64,000 nt of DNA from Eonycteris spelaea (GCA_003508835.1 PUFA01000062.1:1526001-1590000), one strand, 5' to 3'. Positions 10,761 to 23,809 are shown, counted from the first letter of the stretch. Numbers and translations: made by a program. The notes: a model not told the origin generated them from the letters alone.

Positions 10761-12629
10761 ATCTTGAGCTATCATCTTGCTCAGTAATCTTCTAAGAAGA
10801 AAAATTTCAGCAAAGGGTTTGGTCCATCTCTGCTTATATCAACCCATAGATCAGGATCTTATTACTTCAAAAATCAGCTGTTCCACTTACATAAAACAAT
10901 CTGATTTGAAATATTCTTTTTTATCTTTCTGTCTTGAAAAAAGAGAATGTTTTCATCTTTTCCTACAATAGCCCTTCAAATATTATAAAAAGTTCGCTTG
11001 TTCCTCTCTAAATCTTTTCTCCTCCAGGGCAAATTATTTTAGCTATTTCTTATTGGCATTATCATCTAATCCCTCATCTTGACCATCCCTATTGAGAACA
11101 CTCAAGCTATATGGAGTTGTTATCAAAAAATTACAAACGATCTAATATATTCTAACCAGCATAAAGTATAGTGGAATAACCACCCCCATTAATTCATACA
11201 TTCTACTATTATTAAGGCTGCCTGAGGTTAATCAACCTTGGTGATATTAATGTAATATTTTTGTCTTATATCGAGATTGTGTCTTCATTATTCATATAAA
11301 CTTTTCTCACATTAGGTTTCTTCCATTCTATCTCTGAGCTAGTGTTTTTTGTTGTTATTGGTGATGGTGGTTTAATTTTTGTGCCTAAAATAGAACATTA
11401 ATTCTTGTTCAGTGATGTTTTATTGGTGGTAGATCATCATTCCAGACTCAAAAGGTTATTTAAATTGTTGGTTGTACTATAAAGGCCAGACTGTGAGAGC
11501 AGATCCTTTTACTCTGAGACAACCAGAGCCAATCTTTTCCTTGCCTTAGTCTCACAAACAAATAAATTTCTTACAAACAAGTCCAAATAAATCTCTACAG
11601 GTCTGCATAAGACTGGTCATCATCATTTCATATAACCTACTAAGAACTGTTGAGTTTTTGAGAGACCAATTAATTACTCCTCTTCTTTGAATTGAAAATT
11701 ACTTTAGTAATAAATAGATTCAAATAGTCATCAAAATATAGGTTTTATTGCTCACAAAACTAATTGAAAGTGGAGGGCAAAATGACTTTTAACCCTCAAG
11801 CCCTTTTACCTTGTCCCTTGTAGAGGCTGCCCTGTGCTAATGGATGGGACACAAGAGTAGAAAAAACACATCTGGCCTATAGATAGGAAGCCTATAAACA
11901 ATGAGGCAAGAAGGGCAGTTCCACAGGACAGAGCCTCTTTCCCTTCCCTCAATCACACCTCCTGTGGGGAGAACTACCAAGGAGGGATGGGGGCAGAAAT
12001 GTTTTCCCGATATGTTCTCTGCTGGGGTAGAAAGTGAAAGTCCCCCCTCCAAAATGGAAGAGACAAATAATGCATCTTCCCTAACAAAAATCCCTGGAGC
12101 AGGGTGTTGATCCACCAGGTAGGCTGTTTGCTATCTCTTGCATAAGATTTGTTCATTTCTCCCTCTAATCCTTTGCAAATACCACTACTTGATTAGAATC
12201 CTTCCCGTTCTCCACTAAAATAAGTCTCTCTGTGTCTCTAAAATTCACTACTTTAAACTTAGATTTGTTTCAAAGAAACACACACCAAATTTAAATAGCT
12301 GCTGCCCATCAGATGGAATAGGGCTCTTAGCATCCATTGATCAATGTCTTCACTCCATGTGCATGCAACGTGGATTTAGAGGCTGTTGTCATTGCCTATT
12401 CAGTCTCTCTGAAAGAACTAACATGGCCCCAAAACATCATTGCAGTTATTAATGTATATACTTAGAAGAAAAAATGCAGGTCATGATACTTTAAAATTTT
12501 CAGGGATAAAATTTTAGGTAGTTGCATGTTATTACTATATTGAACTTTAAAACGGTATAGGTTTAAAGTAATTTAACTCTGAGTTTCATTGTACTTACAG
12601 TACTTCCAAATATGGAAAACCTACTCAAT
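10761..12629. other. Unassigned sequence with two repeat-like patches
   Basis: No gene was recognised. Around 11470-11580 a CTATAAAGG TATA-like box is followed some 85 bases later by AAATAAATTTC, a spacing that recalls an LTR promoter and poly(A) signal; this is weak. Around 11820-12130 is a GC-richer patch open in three overlapping frames on both strands. It resembles a decayed LTR or ERV piece and matches no protein family I know. Confidence 0.35.
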
Positions 12630-12770
12630 TTTAGAACAGAGGTCAGCGTGTACTTTCTGTAAAAGGCCTAATGGTAACTATTGTAGGCTCCGAGGTTCAT
12701 CAAGTCCCCATTGGGACTTCTCAATTCTGCTGTGCTATCAGAATATGAAAGTAGCCAAGAACAATACAAT
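12630..12770 (+). mobile_element. hAT-Charlie nonautonomous element, 5' part
   Basis: The plus-strand text follows the hAT-Charlie (MER-class) family that starts 'GGTCAGCAAACTTTTTCTGTAAAGGGCC'. Here it reads AGGTCAGCGTGTACTTTCTG then TAAAAGGCCTAATGG. It continues through a decayed 'GTAGGCTCCGAGG' and 'CAATTCTGCTGTGCTATCAG' to 'GAAAGTAGCCAAGAACAATAC'. It aligns to the same family as the copy at 24080-24240, covering mainly its other half. Inactive. Confidence 0.7.
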
Positions 12771-14639
12771 TTTGAGATTGTATAACCCTTAAAAGAGCAT
12801 TTTGATTAGCTTTAATCCAGATTGGTTTACTAACCTTTGGCTCTTAGACATGTTTCAATATTTCTACTAATTATTATTTTGGATGTTTTACCTCATTTTG
12901 TGCTTAGCAAAAGCTAGTTTTTTCCCAAGGCATAGTTTTCCTTTACCCTTTGATTATTAAAAAGATTTAATTATTTTGGACATATTAGTCATAACAAAAT
13001 ATATAAACCAAGTTTCTGCTTCACAAATAATCCACAAGTGAGTCTGACAGCCTGTTTGATAGAGGGCTTATTAGATGGAAATTCTTTGGTGAGTTTGTTC
13101 TTTGGGAAGAACCTGGAATTGTGAAGAAGCTCTATGTCAAGAAAGAGAACCTATGGTTTCAACTCTGGAAACTTAAGAAGTATCTGCTTAATATTCTTAG
13201 TTTTTATTTCAGGATGTCTCTTCTAGTAATCTCCTTGACAAGACAGGGAATGAAACAAGTAAAATGAAGAGAAAGTTAATAATATGTTATTACTAATATG
13301 CCGATGATAATAGCAATATATTTATAATTATATCAATTTTATAATACTATATAATATATTATTATATATCATATTTTATTTAAATCTTATTATATAGTTA
13401 TTTTTTACATTTTAAATAATGTTATAGCTGATTAACTATATATTAAAATTATAATTTTAATAATGCATAATATAATAATTGTATTATTACTCAAAAGGCA
13501 GGTCTAAGGATCTAGGCACATTTAGACCCAGAATACCAATTTAGATCTAATTATTGGAAAGGGACTTTTAATGAAAGACATAAATTATAGTTTGTATTTG
13601 AAAGTACAATGAAAACTATCATTTTAGCTATGGACATTTGCCAGGTTTAAATACTGATTGTTTTTCCTTTCCTTAGTTCTTTCCCCCAAAGAAACATGTA
13701 CAGAAGGAAAGAAACAGTAATATAGAGTAAGACTGTATTTATCATTCCGTTTCCCTCTAGAGGTTTCGTCATACCACCGCATTCGTCAGTACCATCTATT
13801 GTTGTCAAACATTGATGAACTCTCTGCAGTAATCGATAGTTAGACCATTAAGAAACTTATCAGGGTGACCAGGAATGACTTCCTCTGCAATTATTGACAT
13901 TGGCAGGCTGACTTAGGTGAGCCAGAGAAGTTATCTACTCAGACATTTTTGCTAACTGAGACCTTTTGTTTTGGTCGCTGGAAGAGTCAAGAGGGGAAAA
14001 GACACCCAGCCTAAGTTAGCTTTCACTGGAAAGTGTGTCGCACAGAAACCCCAAGGAGACTATGCAGAGAGGCGGCTGTCTTGGTCACCAGTGGTTTGAA
14101 GAAGCAAAGTGAAGATTAGACAATGTTCTCAAAATGTCCATATGAACTCCAACTAAGAATCTTCTGGCACGATCTCACTGCAAATTGTGGTGAGCTGGTC
14201 TTTGCATAAAGGTTATAACAAAAGAAGGAATGAAGCTAAATGAAAATAATTAAGTATAAAACCTACAGCAATTTATAATTCTGTGATTCTAAGTTAGTGA
14301 TAAAAAACTGTACTTGTGTCTGATTAATAATATTGTGTCAGGAAAGACACCCTCTGGGACAAAAGAAAAAGAGCTCTCTATAATATGAATTTTGCAAAAG
14401 GCACAAAACCTGTAGTTAATATACACCTAAGCTGAAAACAAATAACTTGAAAAGTAATATGCTCTGATTTCAGAGTCAGAACTTATCAAATTTTGGCATG
14501 TCATACAGATAGATAGTGAATTTAAGTAGAAAAGAAGTGCTTGATTCTCTTTGAATATAAGGAGACAAAGCATTTGGCTCAATAACACTGCCTCAGAACA
14601 AAATATTGAGCCTCCTGGACATTTCAGAGAAGGCTAAGA
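12771..14639. other. Unassigned sequence
   Basis: No gene or named repeat was recognised. An extremely AT-rich block lies at 13300-13490 (own entry). The stretch 13750-14200 is of balanced composition and repeat-free by eye, and could contain conserved noncoding sequence. Confidence 0.4.
13300..13490. repeat. AT-rich low-complexity block
   Basis: About 190 bases made almost wholly of A and T, with many self-complementary TATAAT/ATTATA words. It has no regular unit length, so it is low-complexity rather than a clean microsatellite. Such DNA can form hairpins and is prone to assembly and replication slippage. Confidence 0.8.
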
Positions 14640-14755
14640 TCTAATATTAGTTTTCAACCTGAGTTAGCTACCTTCTAACTCATATTCCAAGCTGCTCTCA
14701 ATGTCTGTGATACATAGAGAACACCCAGTAAACACTTCCTCAATAAGTGCATGAA
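14640..14755 (+). mobile_element. Possible L2 3'-end fragment
   Basis: The end of this stretch (CACCCAGTAAACACTTCCTC then AATAAGTGCATGAATAAA) resembles the L2 tail, in which 'AGTAGGTGCTCAATAAATG' precedes a short GAATGA repeat. The upstream part is too decayed for certainty, and a MIR tail would look similar. Confidence 0.4.
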
Positions 14756-17700
14756 TAAAAATAACTAAGGAGATAATAAAGATTTTAATTATAGTAAATG
14801 TATTCTTTGCATGAAAAAATCTCAGTGACCTAATACAGTATACTTTATTTCCAGCTCGCAGAATTGTCAATGCATGACAATGGTATATTCTGTATAATGC
14901 AGCAATTCACAGATCAAGTCTAATATAAATTCTGGCATCTTCTTCCCTGGGAATCCACATCTAGCCAAAAAGAGAGAGAATGGGGCTGGGGTGGGGGGAG
15001 GAAACATGGGTTTTGATTGGGCCGCACCTGGACATGACATGTACCACTTCCACCTACATTTCATCAGATGTCAGATCTCCATCACATGGCTCCACTTAAT
15101 TACAAAGAAGTCTGGCAAAAGTGGGTGGCCCATGTGCACAGGAGGAAAATAATAATGGGTTTTTATGACTAATTAGTTTGTCTCTGCTATACGAGAGCTA
15201 AGGCCAATTCTTAAGCTAGGTATTGAGAACCTATATAAATAGTATCTACCAATTCATAACCAAGTCTATCATTTCTTACATATATTGTGGCCTTTGGGAA
15301 TTTTTTCACTACTCATTATTCTAAATAAAAAATTAACCTAGTTGTAATCTTGGGCAACTGAGATACCTGCTAGTCTAGCTACACAAGAGAGACTTTTATA
15401 AGATTTGTTAGAAATTACTAAATGACTTGGTGTTATTAACCACTTAACCAACAAACTGTTTTTATTAAACTGTTCCTTAATAAAACTGTTGTTATACTTC
15501 TGGAGCTCTTCCTAAAGAATCCTAGATTTTCTAATATAAACCTGCCTAATTCTCTTCTCCTCCTTATAAGTATTAATTAAGCAATGGACCCTCTTATTCA
15601 CACTGTTTTGACATTCACAATGTATAAAAAATATTGTGAACTAATGAGTTCTCTGCTTCAATCTCATATATTTACCTCTTTGACTCCATGGGACCATTTC
15701 TTAATAAGATTATCAGCCATACTTACCAATAAAATTGGGATTTATGCTATTACATCTCAAATCTCAGCTACTCAGATCACCAATTTAGCAATTAAATAAA
15801 TTCACCATTTAGCTAAGGAGTACCTTCATTGCTTTATCTCTTTTCATATCTAACCTTTAATTATATCATAATAATATACTTCATATTCACTATGCTGCTC
15901 ATTTGTTATGAGCTAACTTTATTATTTTTAAAAAGAGATGCAAAAATTTGTTTTTAAATTAATTGTAAAGTCTTTCCCATTTGCCTCCCTCCTTCTACCT
16001 CCCCCATTCCATTTTTTTATATTTCCTCAGTATATGTGCATTATGACAGTCATAAAACATCCCAATGCTTGTTAACAAACCTGTAGACATACTTTATCTA
16101 TCTTTAGTTAAGGATGACTTATCTCTGGCAACCCACATGCATTGGCTCATAAATTTGTTCCTAGACCAAAAAAAAAAAAAAAAAATTCTCGAGTTGGAAT
16201 ATTCATGTTTTTGAGAATCTGTATATTAACATTAATGAGGAAAAAATGGGGGAAGGCTAGTATATTCTATCATAAAAAAGTGTTGTGCATAAAAATTGTT
16301 AACAATTGAAGCATCAAAAAAAGTATTGAAGGGTTTTATCTATAGGGATTACCATTACAAGGTATTATACTTCTGAAATATGCTATCCATATAAAACAGT
16401 TTTGAAAATGCTTGCTCTCTTCCATTTCTACCTGACTTAGCCATTTACTTTTGTTATTCCTCTGTGATATCTAGCTCCTGGAAACATTTTGATTTTATAT
16501 ATTATTGGGTCAAAACAGGATGATAACAGGATATTTCCACAAAACCCATACTTTGACCTATATACTAATAGCCTTATATACAACAAACAAACAAACAAAA
16601 AAACCTATGACTGACAACCTTCGGAATTGTTTTTAGATTTGTATCTCTCATCTTTTTATTTTTTCTCCCCTTCCCCCTCCTGAAAGTAGACTCTTTTAGC
16701 ATAAAATTTTATTGATAGTGTTCTATGAAAAACATTAACACTGACAAATAAAAGCTTTGCCATGTAGATGCTCCATTCTAAACAATTTACTATGATAGAA
16801 GATTGTGACGGTTATTGGCCAAAGAGATCTTCTGCTGCCATCCCCAGAGCAGCAAGAATAATCTTCAGGGTGAAGCTGAGACTCTAGGGAACAGGGAAAT
16901 ACAGAGAGGTACTAGAAAAGAGAGGTTGTGGGAGGCTGGAAAAACAGAAACTCCAGAGAAGCAAGCATCCACCCAAGGGGACTCTGCATTGGCTGTCATA
17001 TTACCACCCCCAAAAAAAAAGACTTACTTTGCACCAACCATTAAAAATTCTTATATGTTTATAATTGACTTCTAATACAGTTTTATTTTTATTTTGGGCA
17101 ATAAATTGTTACTGCCCACCTTCCAGACACTGTGCACTAGGTAAGTAGTAGTATTTCAAATGACCATTAACAATATCAGTGGTAAATGTAAATTGAACAT
17201 AATGTATTCATGTAATTGACAAAATCAATTAGTCAAGAAAGTATTCAGGCATTTCCTGGATGAGCTTACTTCCTAATGAGATAATCAGTTTTGACCTTCT
17301 GTGACCTTGTGAACAAACAGATTTAAGATATCTTTATACAACTGCTACTCATCTCCCTTATTAGAAGCAATTTCCACAAAGAAAGATATTTTGGCCACAC
17401 ATACTCACAAAATCTTCCAGAAAACAATAATGTAAATTTGAGAGAGCAGCTGCTGATTATTCTCAGGAATAACATTAATATTCTCTTCAAGCCTTCACAA
17501 GTTGATGGCTCTATGATTCAGAGGATGATTTTGGTGGCTTCCTGCACGAGCATTTTCAACATATCCTATTTCCTAGCTTACTTTTATCATGATCACTTCA
17601 TAATCAACAACCTGGGCACAGGAAAAATAGATAGGATTTTGGTTCTTTCTGTTCCTGTAACTTGCCCATTAAATCAATACTGGTAATATTATCAACTGAA

Positions 17701-18039
17701 CCTGATCTTAGAACAGAATTATAAGGAAATTAACTCATAAGACTCTTTATTTAAGTAAATATATCTTTCACTTCTTGAATAGAATGAAGAATTAATTCCT
17801 ACAGAGTTTTGGCTAAGTAGAAAAAATATAGCTGTTGAATTTTCATTTTTTAAAGTATTACATTTCAATCAATTATTACATTATTATCTAGAATCTTAGA
17901 TGAAGGATGTATGTCATTGGCAACAAATGGGGAAAACATTTACACTAAATTGTTTACCTACATTTATTTACTAAGTCAAAATTATACATATACACTTACT
18001 ATACACACTTATACCACTGGTTGAAAATAATTTATATTA
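14756..18039. other. Unassigned AT-rich sequence
   Basis: No gene was recognised in this 3.3 kb. A GC-richer patch at about 14930-15150 (GGGGCTGGGGTGGGGGGAGG near 14981) carries CATCACATGGCTCCACTTAA, reminiscent of an old MER-class repeat that I cannot name. A poly(A) run lies at 16168-16186. The rest is AT-rich with no recognisable element. Confidence 0.35.
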
Positions 18040-18472
18040 TTTTGATTATTAATGTACTTCAAATCAAAATTCAAGCAAGATATTTTGTGGATATCAACAA
18101 AATGATTTAAAAATTTTTGTGGACAAGTAAAAGACTAAGAATAGAAACAATACTGAAGAAGAACAAAGTCAGAGTACTGATGCTAACCAACTTCAAGACT
18201 TACTATGAACTTATAGTAGGTGTTGTTGGCCAAAGAATAGACACATGGATAAATGAAACATAAGAGAGAGCTCAAAAATAGACCTACATAAAGATAGTCA
18301 AATGATCTTTGACAAAGGAGCGAAAACATTTCAGTGGAGATAGAACTGTCTTTTCAATAAATGGGTGCAGAATAATTATATAACTATATGCAACAAAAAA
18401 GAAAGGAAGGAAGGAAGGAAGGAAGGAAGGAAGGGGAAGGAAGGAAGAAGAAAGAAAGAAAGAAAGAAAGAA

Positions 18473-18508
<36 letters not shown>

Positions 18509-19835
18509 AAATCTATACACAGACTACATGTTTTACAAAAATTAACTCAAAATGAATCATAGACGTCAATGTGAAATGCAAGCTACAAACTTTCTAGAAG
18601 ATAACATAGGATAAAATCTAGATGAAGTTGGTTTTGATGATAACTTTTTAGATACAACATCAGAAGTATGATCAATGAAGAAAAACATGATAAGTTGGAC
18701 TTTGTAAAATTAAAAATGTCTGTTTTGTGAAAGACACTCAAGTGAATGAAAAGTCAAGCCACAGGTACAAAAAAGTATTTTCAAAACACATATCTCATAA
18801 AGAACTTGTAACCAAAATATACAAAGAACACTTATAACTCAACAATATGAAAACAATCCAGTGAAGAAATGCTCAAAATTCTAAACAGATATCTCACCAA
18901 GATGTAAAGATGGCAAATAAGTACATCAACATTATATGTTATTAGGAAATTGCAAATTAAAACAGTAAGATAACATTATCCACCCATTAGAATGGTTACA
19001 ACCCAAAAAACTGACAATACTAAATATTAATGAGGATGGAGAGCAATAGGAAATCTCATTTTTTGCTGGTGGGAATGCAAAATGGTACAGCCACTTTAGA
19101 GGACAGTTTGGAATTACTTATAAAATTAAACATCTTACCATATGACCTGGCAATCACATTTATAAATGTTTTCACAACCAAATTGAAAACATGTACACAC
19201 AAAAACTTGCACACAAATGTTTACAGCAGCTTTATTTATAACCTCCACAAACAAGAAACAACCAAGATGTTTATTCAAAGGTAAATTAATACACAAGCTG
19301 CTTGTTTATACTTACAATAGAATATTATTCAGTATTAATGAGAAATGAGCTATCAAGCCATGAAATGACATGGAGTAATATTAAATGCATATTGCTAAGT
19401 GAAAAAAATTACACATAGTATGATTACAACTATATTACAGTCTAGATAAGGCAATAGTATAAAAACAGTAAAAGGATCAGTTATTGCCAGTGGTTCAATG
19501 GCTTGGGCAGAAGGGAAAAAATGATGAAGTATGGGGACTTTTTAGTGCAGTGAAAGTTCTGTTTGATACTGTAATGATATCAAATGACATATACATTTGT
19601 CAAAAGCCATAGAACCATACAACACAGAGTGAACCTTAATGTCAACTATGGATTTGAGTTAATAATAATGTATCAATATTGATCCATTAATTACAACAAT
19701 TGTACCACACCAATGCAAAATGTTATAACAAAGGAAATTGTGTATGCTGGGAGGGGTATATGAGAATTCTCTGTATTATTTGCGGTTTATCTGTAAATCC
19801 AATATAAAGTAAGTGCTGCATCTAAATGACAAAAG
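18040..19835 (+). mobile_element. L1 (L1MA-type) ORF2 C-terminus and 3' UTR, split by a microsatellite
   Basis: A long plus-strand LINE-1 fragment. At 18220-18370 it follows the ORF2 region after the reverse transcriptase ('GACACATGGATAAATGAAAC', 'CTTTTCAATAAATGGGTGC'). At 18780-18850 it follows 'CCAAAATATACAAAGAACAC'. At 19060-19115 the hallmark 'GCTGGTGGGAATGCAAAATGG' text is clear. From 19355 it passes 'ATGACATGGAGTAATATTAAATGC' into an L1MA/L1MB-style 3' UTR ('TGATACTGTAATGATATCAAATG', 'AGAGTGAACCTTAATGTCAAC'). Many stops are present, so it is not functional. A GAAA/GGAA repeat interrupts it at 18401-18510. Confidence 0.85.
18401..18510. repeat. (GGAA)n/(GAAA)n polypurine microsatellite
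   Basis: About 110 bases of GGAA units followed by GAAA units, with small interruptions near 18434 and 18473. It sits where the host L1 has its A-rich 'ATGCAAAAGAATGAAA' stretch, so it probably grew by slippage from that seed. Long open frames on both strands here (poly Lys/Arg/Glu or Ser/Phe) are artefacts of the repeat. Confidence 0.95.
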
Positions 19836-20829
19836 AAAGTAACATCAATTATGTAAGGAGTGCCCCAAAATAAAGATAAAAACAGAAAACTTAATAGAAA
19901 AAGAGACAGAAGTTAAAATCACCAATTTGCAGGAGAACTCCAAAGAACTAACACATATGCAATGATGCTTAGCTCTATATACCCTCTAGCTGGGAGAAAA
20001 AAAAATTAAAAAATCAGATACAATTTTAATGTTATAGAAGAATAAGAGTTATAACCCAATACATTTGTGTAAATTAAAAACACATAAATACAGAAAATAA
20101 TATTACTTATATTTAAGGATCCATAGACATACAAAGACACTTACTATGTATATATATACAAACACACATATATTAAAGAGGATTTCTGTAGTGGGGAGGA
20201 AATTACGGCCATAATGTAAAATAAAGTAAAAATAAGTAAAACTAGGAAAAAGCATAGACCATCATGGTAGTGTACTGTGAACTGAGGAATATGATAAATA
20301 CTCAACTCCATACCAAAGATTCAAAACTAAAATAGGAACATTGAGGAAATATAGCAGAAAGTTTTGAAAACAATTGGATTTCAAGAGAAAGATGGGCTAT
20401 GTTCAAAGCGGCAGTGAAAGATATTTCTAAACATCCTGGCACAAGCTATCTCAGTGAGAGTCAGGAGAGAGACTGATGTTAAGACAGAAGCAAGCAATCA
20501 GTGATGAACGTGTGCCATGGTAGAGACAATGTCAAGGGCCTAGAAATGGAGAAGAGAGGAAAAGTTTAAGGGTTTGAACATTTAAATGAGGCCTAAAAGT
20601 ATAATGAAAACATTTTAAATACTTCGATTCTATATTTACAGTCAATATAGAGAAGTATCATAGGAAAGAATTCAAGAGAATTTTAAATTTTAAAATTCTT
20701 TTATAAAACTAAAGATAAGCATATAAGAATCATCTGGAAAACTATAGAATGGAAAATAGATACAGAAATCATTTAGATCATTAAAATATGAGATATCACA
20801 AAGCACAGAGATTAAGGGCAGTATTCCAC
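19836..20829. other. Unassigned AT-rich sequence, possibly old L1
   Basis: No certain feature. The part at 20090-20220 has the flavour of an L1M 3' UTR ('ACACTTACTATGTATATATATAC' followed by a 'GTGGGGAGGAAATTACGG' block), but it is too decayed to assign. Confidence 0.35.
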
Positions 20830-21035
20830 AGTGGTTAAATGAAGCTTTCTCCTGATGGAAAGCTCAGGTTTGGGTTTGGAGTGTACCTTTACTACTCACT
20901 CACTAGGCCACTTTGGTGTCTTTGGGCTAATTCCAGCTCAGTATTTCTTTAAATGGATGTTGGAAGGATTGAATAAAATAATGAATATAAATTCCTGACC
21001 CATGTTAAGTATCATTATTAGCAGCAGCATCAATA
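20830..21035 (+). mobile_element. MIR SINE
   Basis: A plus-strand MIR. It has a tRNA-like start (CACAGTGGTTAAATGAAGC), a decayed A/B-box body ('GGTTTGGGTTTGGAGTGTACC') and the conserved core ('CTTTGGGCTAATTCCAGC', 'TCTTTAAATGGATG', 'GAAGGATTGAATAAAATAATG'). It also has a 3' part with 'TTCCTGACCCATGTTAAGTATC' running to 'ATTATTAGCAG'. Confidence 0.78.
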
Positions 21036-21270
21036 CTCTGGGGAATAGGACCCATGCTTAATTTAGCATTGTTTCACCCACAACATTTATTAGAGGATTT
21101 AAGAAATGTTTGAATATCCAAAAAAGAAAATCAATAAATTATTATAAATATATTAAAGATGATAAATAGTTAGAAATATAAGAAATAATCTATGTTGAAG
21201 AATTATTTAAAGAAATAAAGAAGTTAGACTCTCAGTGAGAGGATTTCCCAGAAGTAAAAATCAAAGGTAG

Positions 21271-22065
21271 TGTGGAAGACAGAACGCTATTAATACCTAA
21301 GGGGTTCTGGACCCCAATTAGGTTGTGTGGTGAAGGAGAGAATTCCCCACACATCCAAGCAATAGTTAGTCACCAGCTGGGTGTCCTACAATTACCTCAG
21401 TTCTGACACTAGCTACTTGGAGATCGCCTCAGATCCCACAAGTTAAGGGCTCAGCCTTAAAGACTGCTCCCCACTTCCCTGCTTCGAAAGCCAATTACAA
21501 GTCCATATCGTCACCTGTGCCTCTGATTGAACAGCTATAGATTTAAGATTTCAACGACCTCCTCCTTAGGTTTGATTAATTTGCTAGAGTGACTCACAGA
21601 ATTCAGAAACATTTTATTTACTAAATTACTGGTTTATTATAAAAGCATATAACAGAAACAGACACACGAAAGAGATGCACAGTACACAGCAGATACATCA
21701 CTCTCCCCGAATCTCCACGCATACCAACCCAGAAGCTCTCAGAATTTTGGCTTTTTGGGTTTTTATAGAGGCTTCATTACATAGGCATGATCAATTAAAC
21801 CACTGACCCTCGCATTAAACTCAGTCTCAGCCCCTCTCCTTTCCCTGGAGGTCAGAGGTTCTGGACAGAAAGTTCCAACCCTCTAATCACAGGGTTGGCT
21901 CCACTGATAACCAGAGCCCTGAGGCTAGTTCCAAAAAATCACCTCCTTAACATAACAAAAAGTAACTTTATAGCTCTCACCACTTAGGAAATCCCCAGGG
22001 GTTTAGGAGTTCTGTGCCAGGAACAGGAAGGAAGACTAAATATTTGTTTCTCATTATAAATCACA
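21271..22065 (-). mobile_element. Solo ERV LTR, old, about 795 bp
   Basis: Read on the minus strand, this is a complete retroviral LTR. It starts TGTGATTTATAATGAG at about 22065 and has a TATA box (CTATAAAAACCC, complement of about 21757-21768). A poly(A) signal AATAAA lies about 125 bases downstream (complement of 21633-21638). A long R/U5 then runs to a terminal CA whose complement is the TG at 21271. I recall this text from a widespread mammalian ERV LTR family but will not name it. Flanking words GTAG and GTAT may be a mutated 4-bp target duplication. No internal viral genes adjoin it. Confidence 0.75.
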
Positions 22066-22119
22066 GTATCACAATACTAAATAGTTGAGCATTATTTGAG
22101 TAATTCTAAACATTCTCTA

Positions 22120-22325
22120 TGTTCTAATTAAATGTAAAAAGCTAATTGTCAAGTGTCAGATATGTGTTCAGCACAATCTTATAATGTGAACAGCATTATT
22201 TTGACTTTACATATAAGAAAATTGAAGCCTAAAAAAGAATTTCTAATCTGCCCATGATCACAGAGTTTACTAGCAAATGAGGATTATTCAATTCCAAGTT
22301 GAGAGTTCTTTCCACTATATAAAAT
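22120..22325 (-). mobile_element. MIR SINE
   Basis: A minus-strand MIR. The plus strand passes 'GTGTCAGATATGTGTTCAGC', 'GACTTTACATATAAGAAAATTGAAGCC' (complement of the MIR 'CTCAGTTTCCTCATCTGTAAAATG' core), 'CCCATGATCACAGAGTTTAC', and 'GAGAGTTCTTTCCACTATAT' at the tRNA-like end. Confidence 0.75.
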
Positions 22326-23809
22326 ACATTTTACTATTAAGTGTCACCATTTGAATTTGTTCATCATGAACATTTTGTAGGATGAAGTCTTGTCAATGCT
22401 CGAAGAGGAATGCTGTATGGTGTAGAAGTTTGCCAGGAGCACCAAGATTATTCACATTCGGATGCGTGGGTGGGAGGATTCAAGCAACATCTGCTGCTTC
22501 TCCATGGTCTAGTGCACAGAACTATAAAAATGCAAAATGTTCTCTTTTTTAATATAAATGAACAGCCAGTCCCAAAGGAATCACTGAAGGGAGAAGGCAG
22601 ACTTTAAACAGAACCACAGAATCATTTCAAAGCTAATTAGAAACTACAAATGTGGGAAAGAAAATTTCAATGTAGTGTATTTAGAGCAAGGAAAGAATGA
22701 ATTGGCAGACTGTATTCTATCTATAGCCAAACTATATTATCCAACCCAGTACTACTCACCCTTTTGTTCGACTGATTGACTAGCATGGCCTGCACTCATG
22801 AAATAATATGAAGAAAAAGTCTTACTCTCCTCCCTAATCATTGTAAAATGCCCCTTTGGACTAAGCAATCATTATATGAAGAATTGTATCCAAAAGCTTA
22901 AACAGGTGATGAAACCATAGCTGAGTCCTTGCCCCTGGGAGATAGGAACCCAAGGAGATAGAAGAGTCTCAAACAAAATTACAGGCAGCAGCTCTTCAAT
23001 ACAGTCACTGATAACCCAGAATATAGACCTACACAAAAAGATCAGACAAGATTAGAAAGAAGAAAGACAAATGAGTAAAAAAGGGACATAAAAATAGTTG
23101 GAAGATCTCTATGGGGTTATAGCCCTCAGTCACAACCCACAATTTTATGTCCCATCTGTGAGAGCTAATTGCTGACTTGAGTTCAAGTCCAAAGCCACCT
23201 TAAGCATCTGTGGAAAACATCATAGGATCAATGAGAACTGTGGAAACTACAGAACTTATAAGTGAGACATCCTACTCTTCTTTAGTAATTTTGCTTCCAC
23301 TGCTAATTGAAGAAAACCATTATTTAGTACTTCCTCTCACTCCTGCATGCTTAACTTGGAAAGACTGTCTTTGCTAAACTCAACCACATTAAAAGGAGAA
23401 AGAAAGAGAGCTTTTTCTTTGAAGCAAATAAGTAATTATATTAAATTTTGTATCATTGAATTATAGACTGCTGACTAAATATGCAAATTTAAATAAGTGA
23501 AATTACTAGCAAAAATAGTGTATACCAAAAAAGACAAACTGGAGTCCTGAAGTTGCTAAAACACTTATTCAGGGTTGCCACACACACTTACCCAGAGTCA
23601 ACCTTCTAACAACTTTGGTTCTCTGTAGCCTAATCAGAGGCCATTGGCTTGAGCTCTGGAAATAATACTCATCACTAAGCACGTTATAGACAATTCTATA
23701 TTCATCACAAGTTTACTGAATACCCACTAGGTACTGGATGCTGGGGAGAAAATGTTTAATGAACATCTTTTCATCTTTCCTCTTAACCAACACTTAGCTG
23801 GGCACATTG
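22326..23809. other. Unassigned sequence
   Basis: No gene or named repeat was recognised. Near 23700-23770 the text 'GAATACCCACTAGGTACTGG' resembles the start of the long ancient repeat found at 34270 and 63425, but the match is short. Confidence 0.35.

Noticed and set aside
11837..12156. Three overlapping frames in a GC-richer patch
   Set aside because: Open on both strands in several frames, which reflects composition of an old repeat-like patch rather than coding.
18284..18562. Frames rich in Ser/Phe/Leu or Lys/Glu/Arg
   Set aside because: They are translations of the GGAA/GAAA microsatellite inside an L1.
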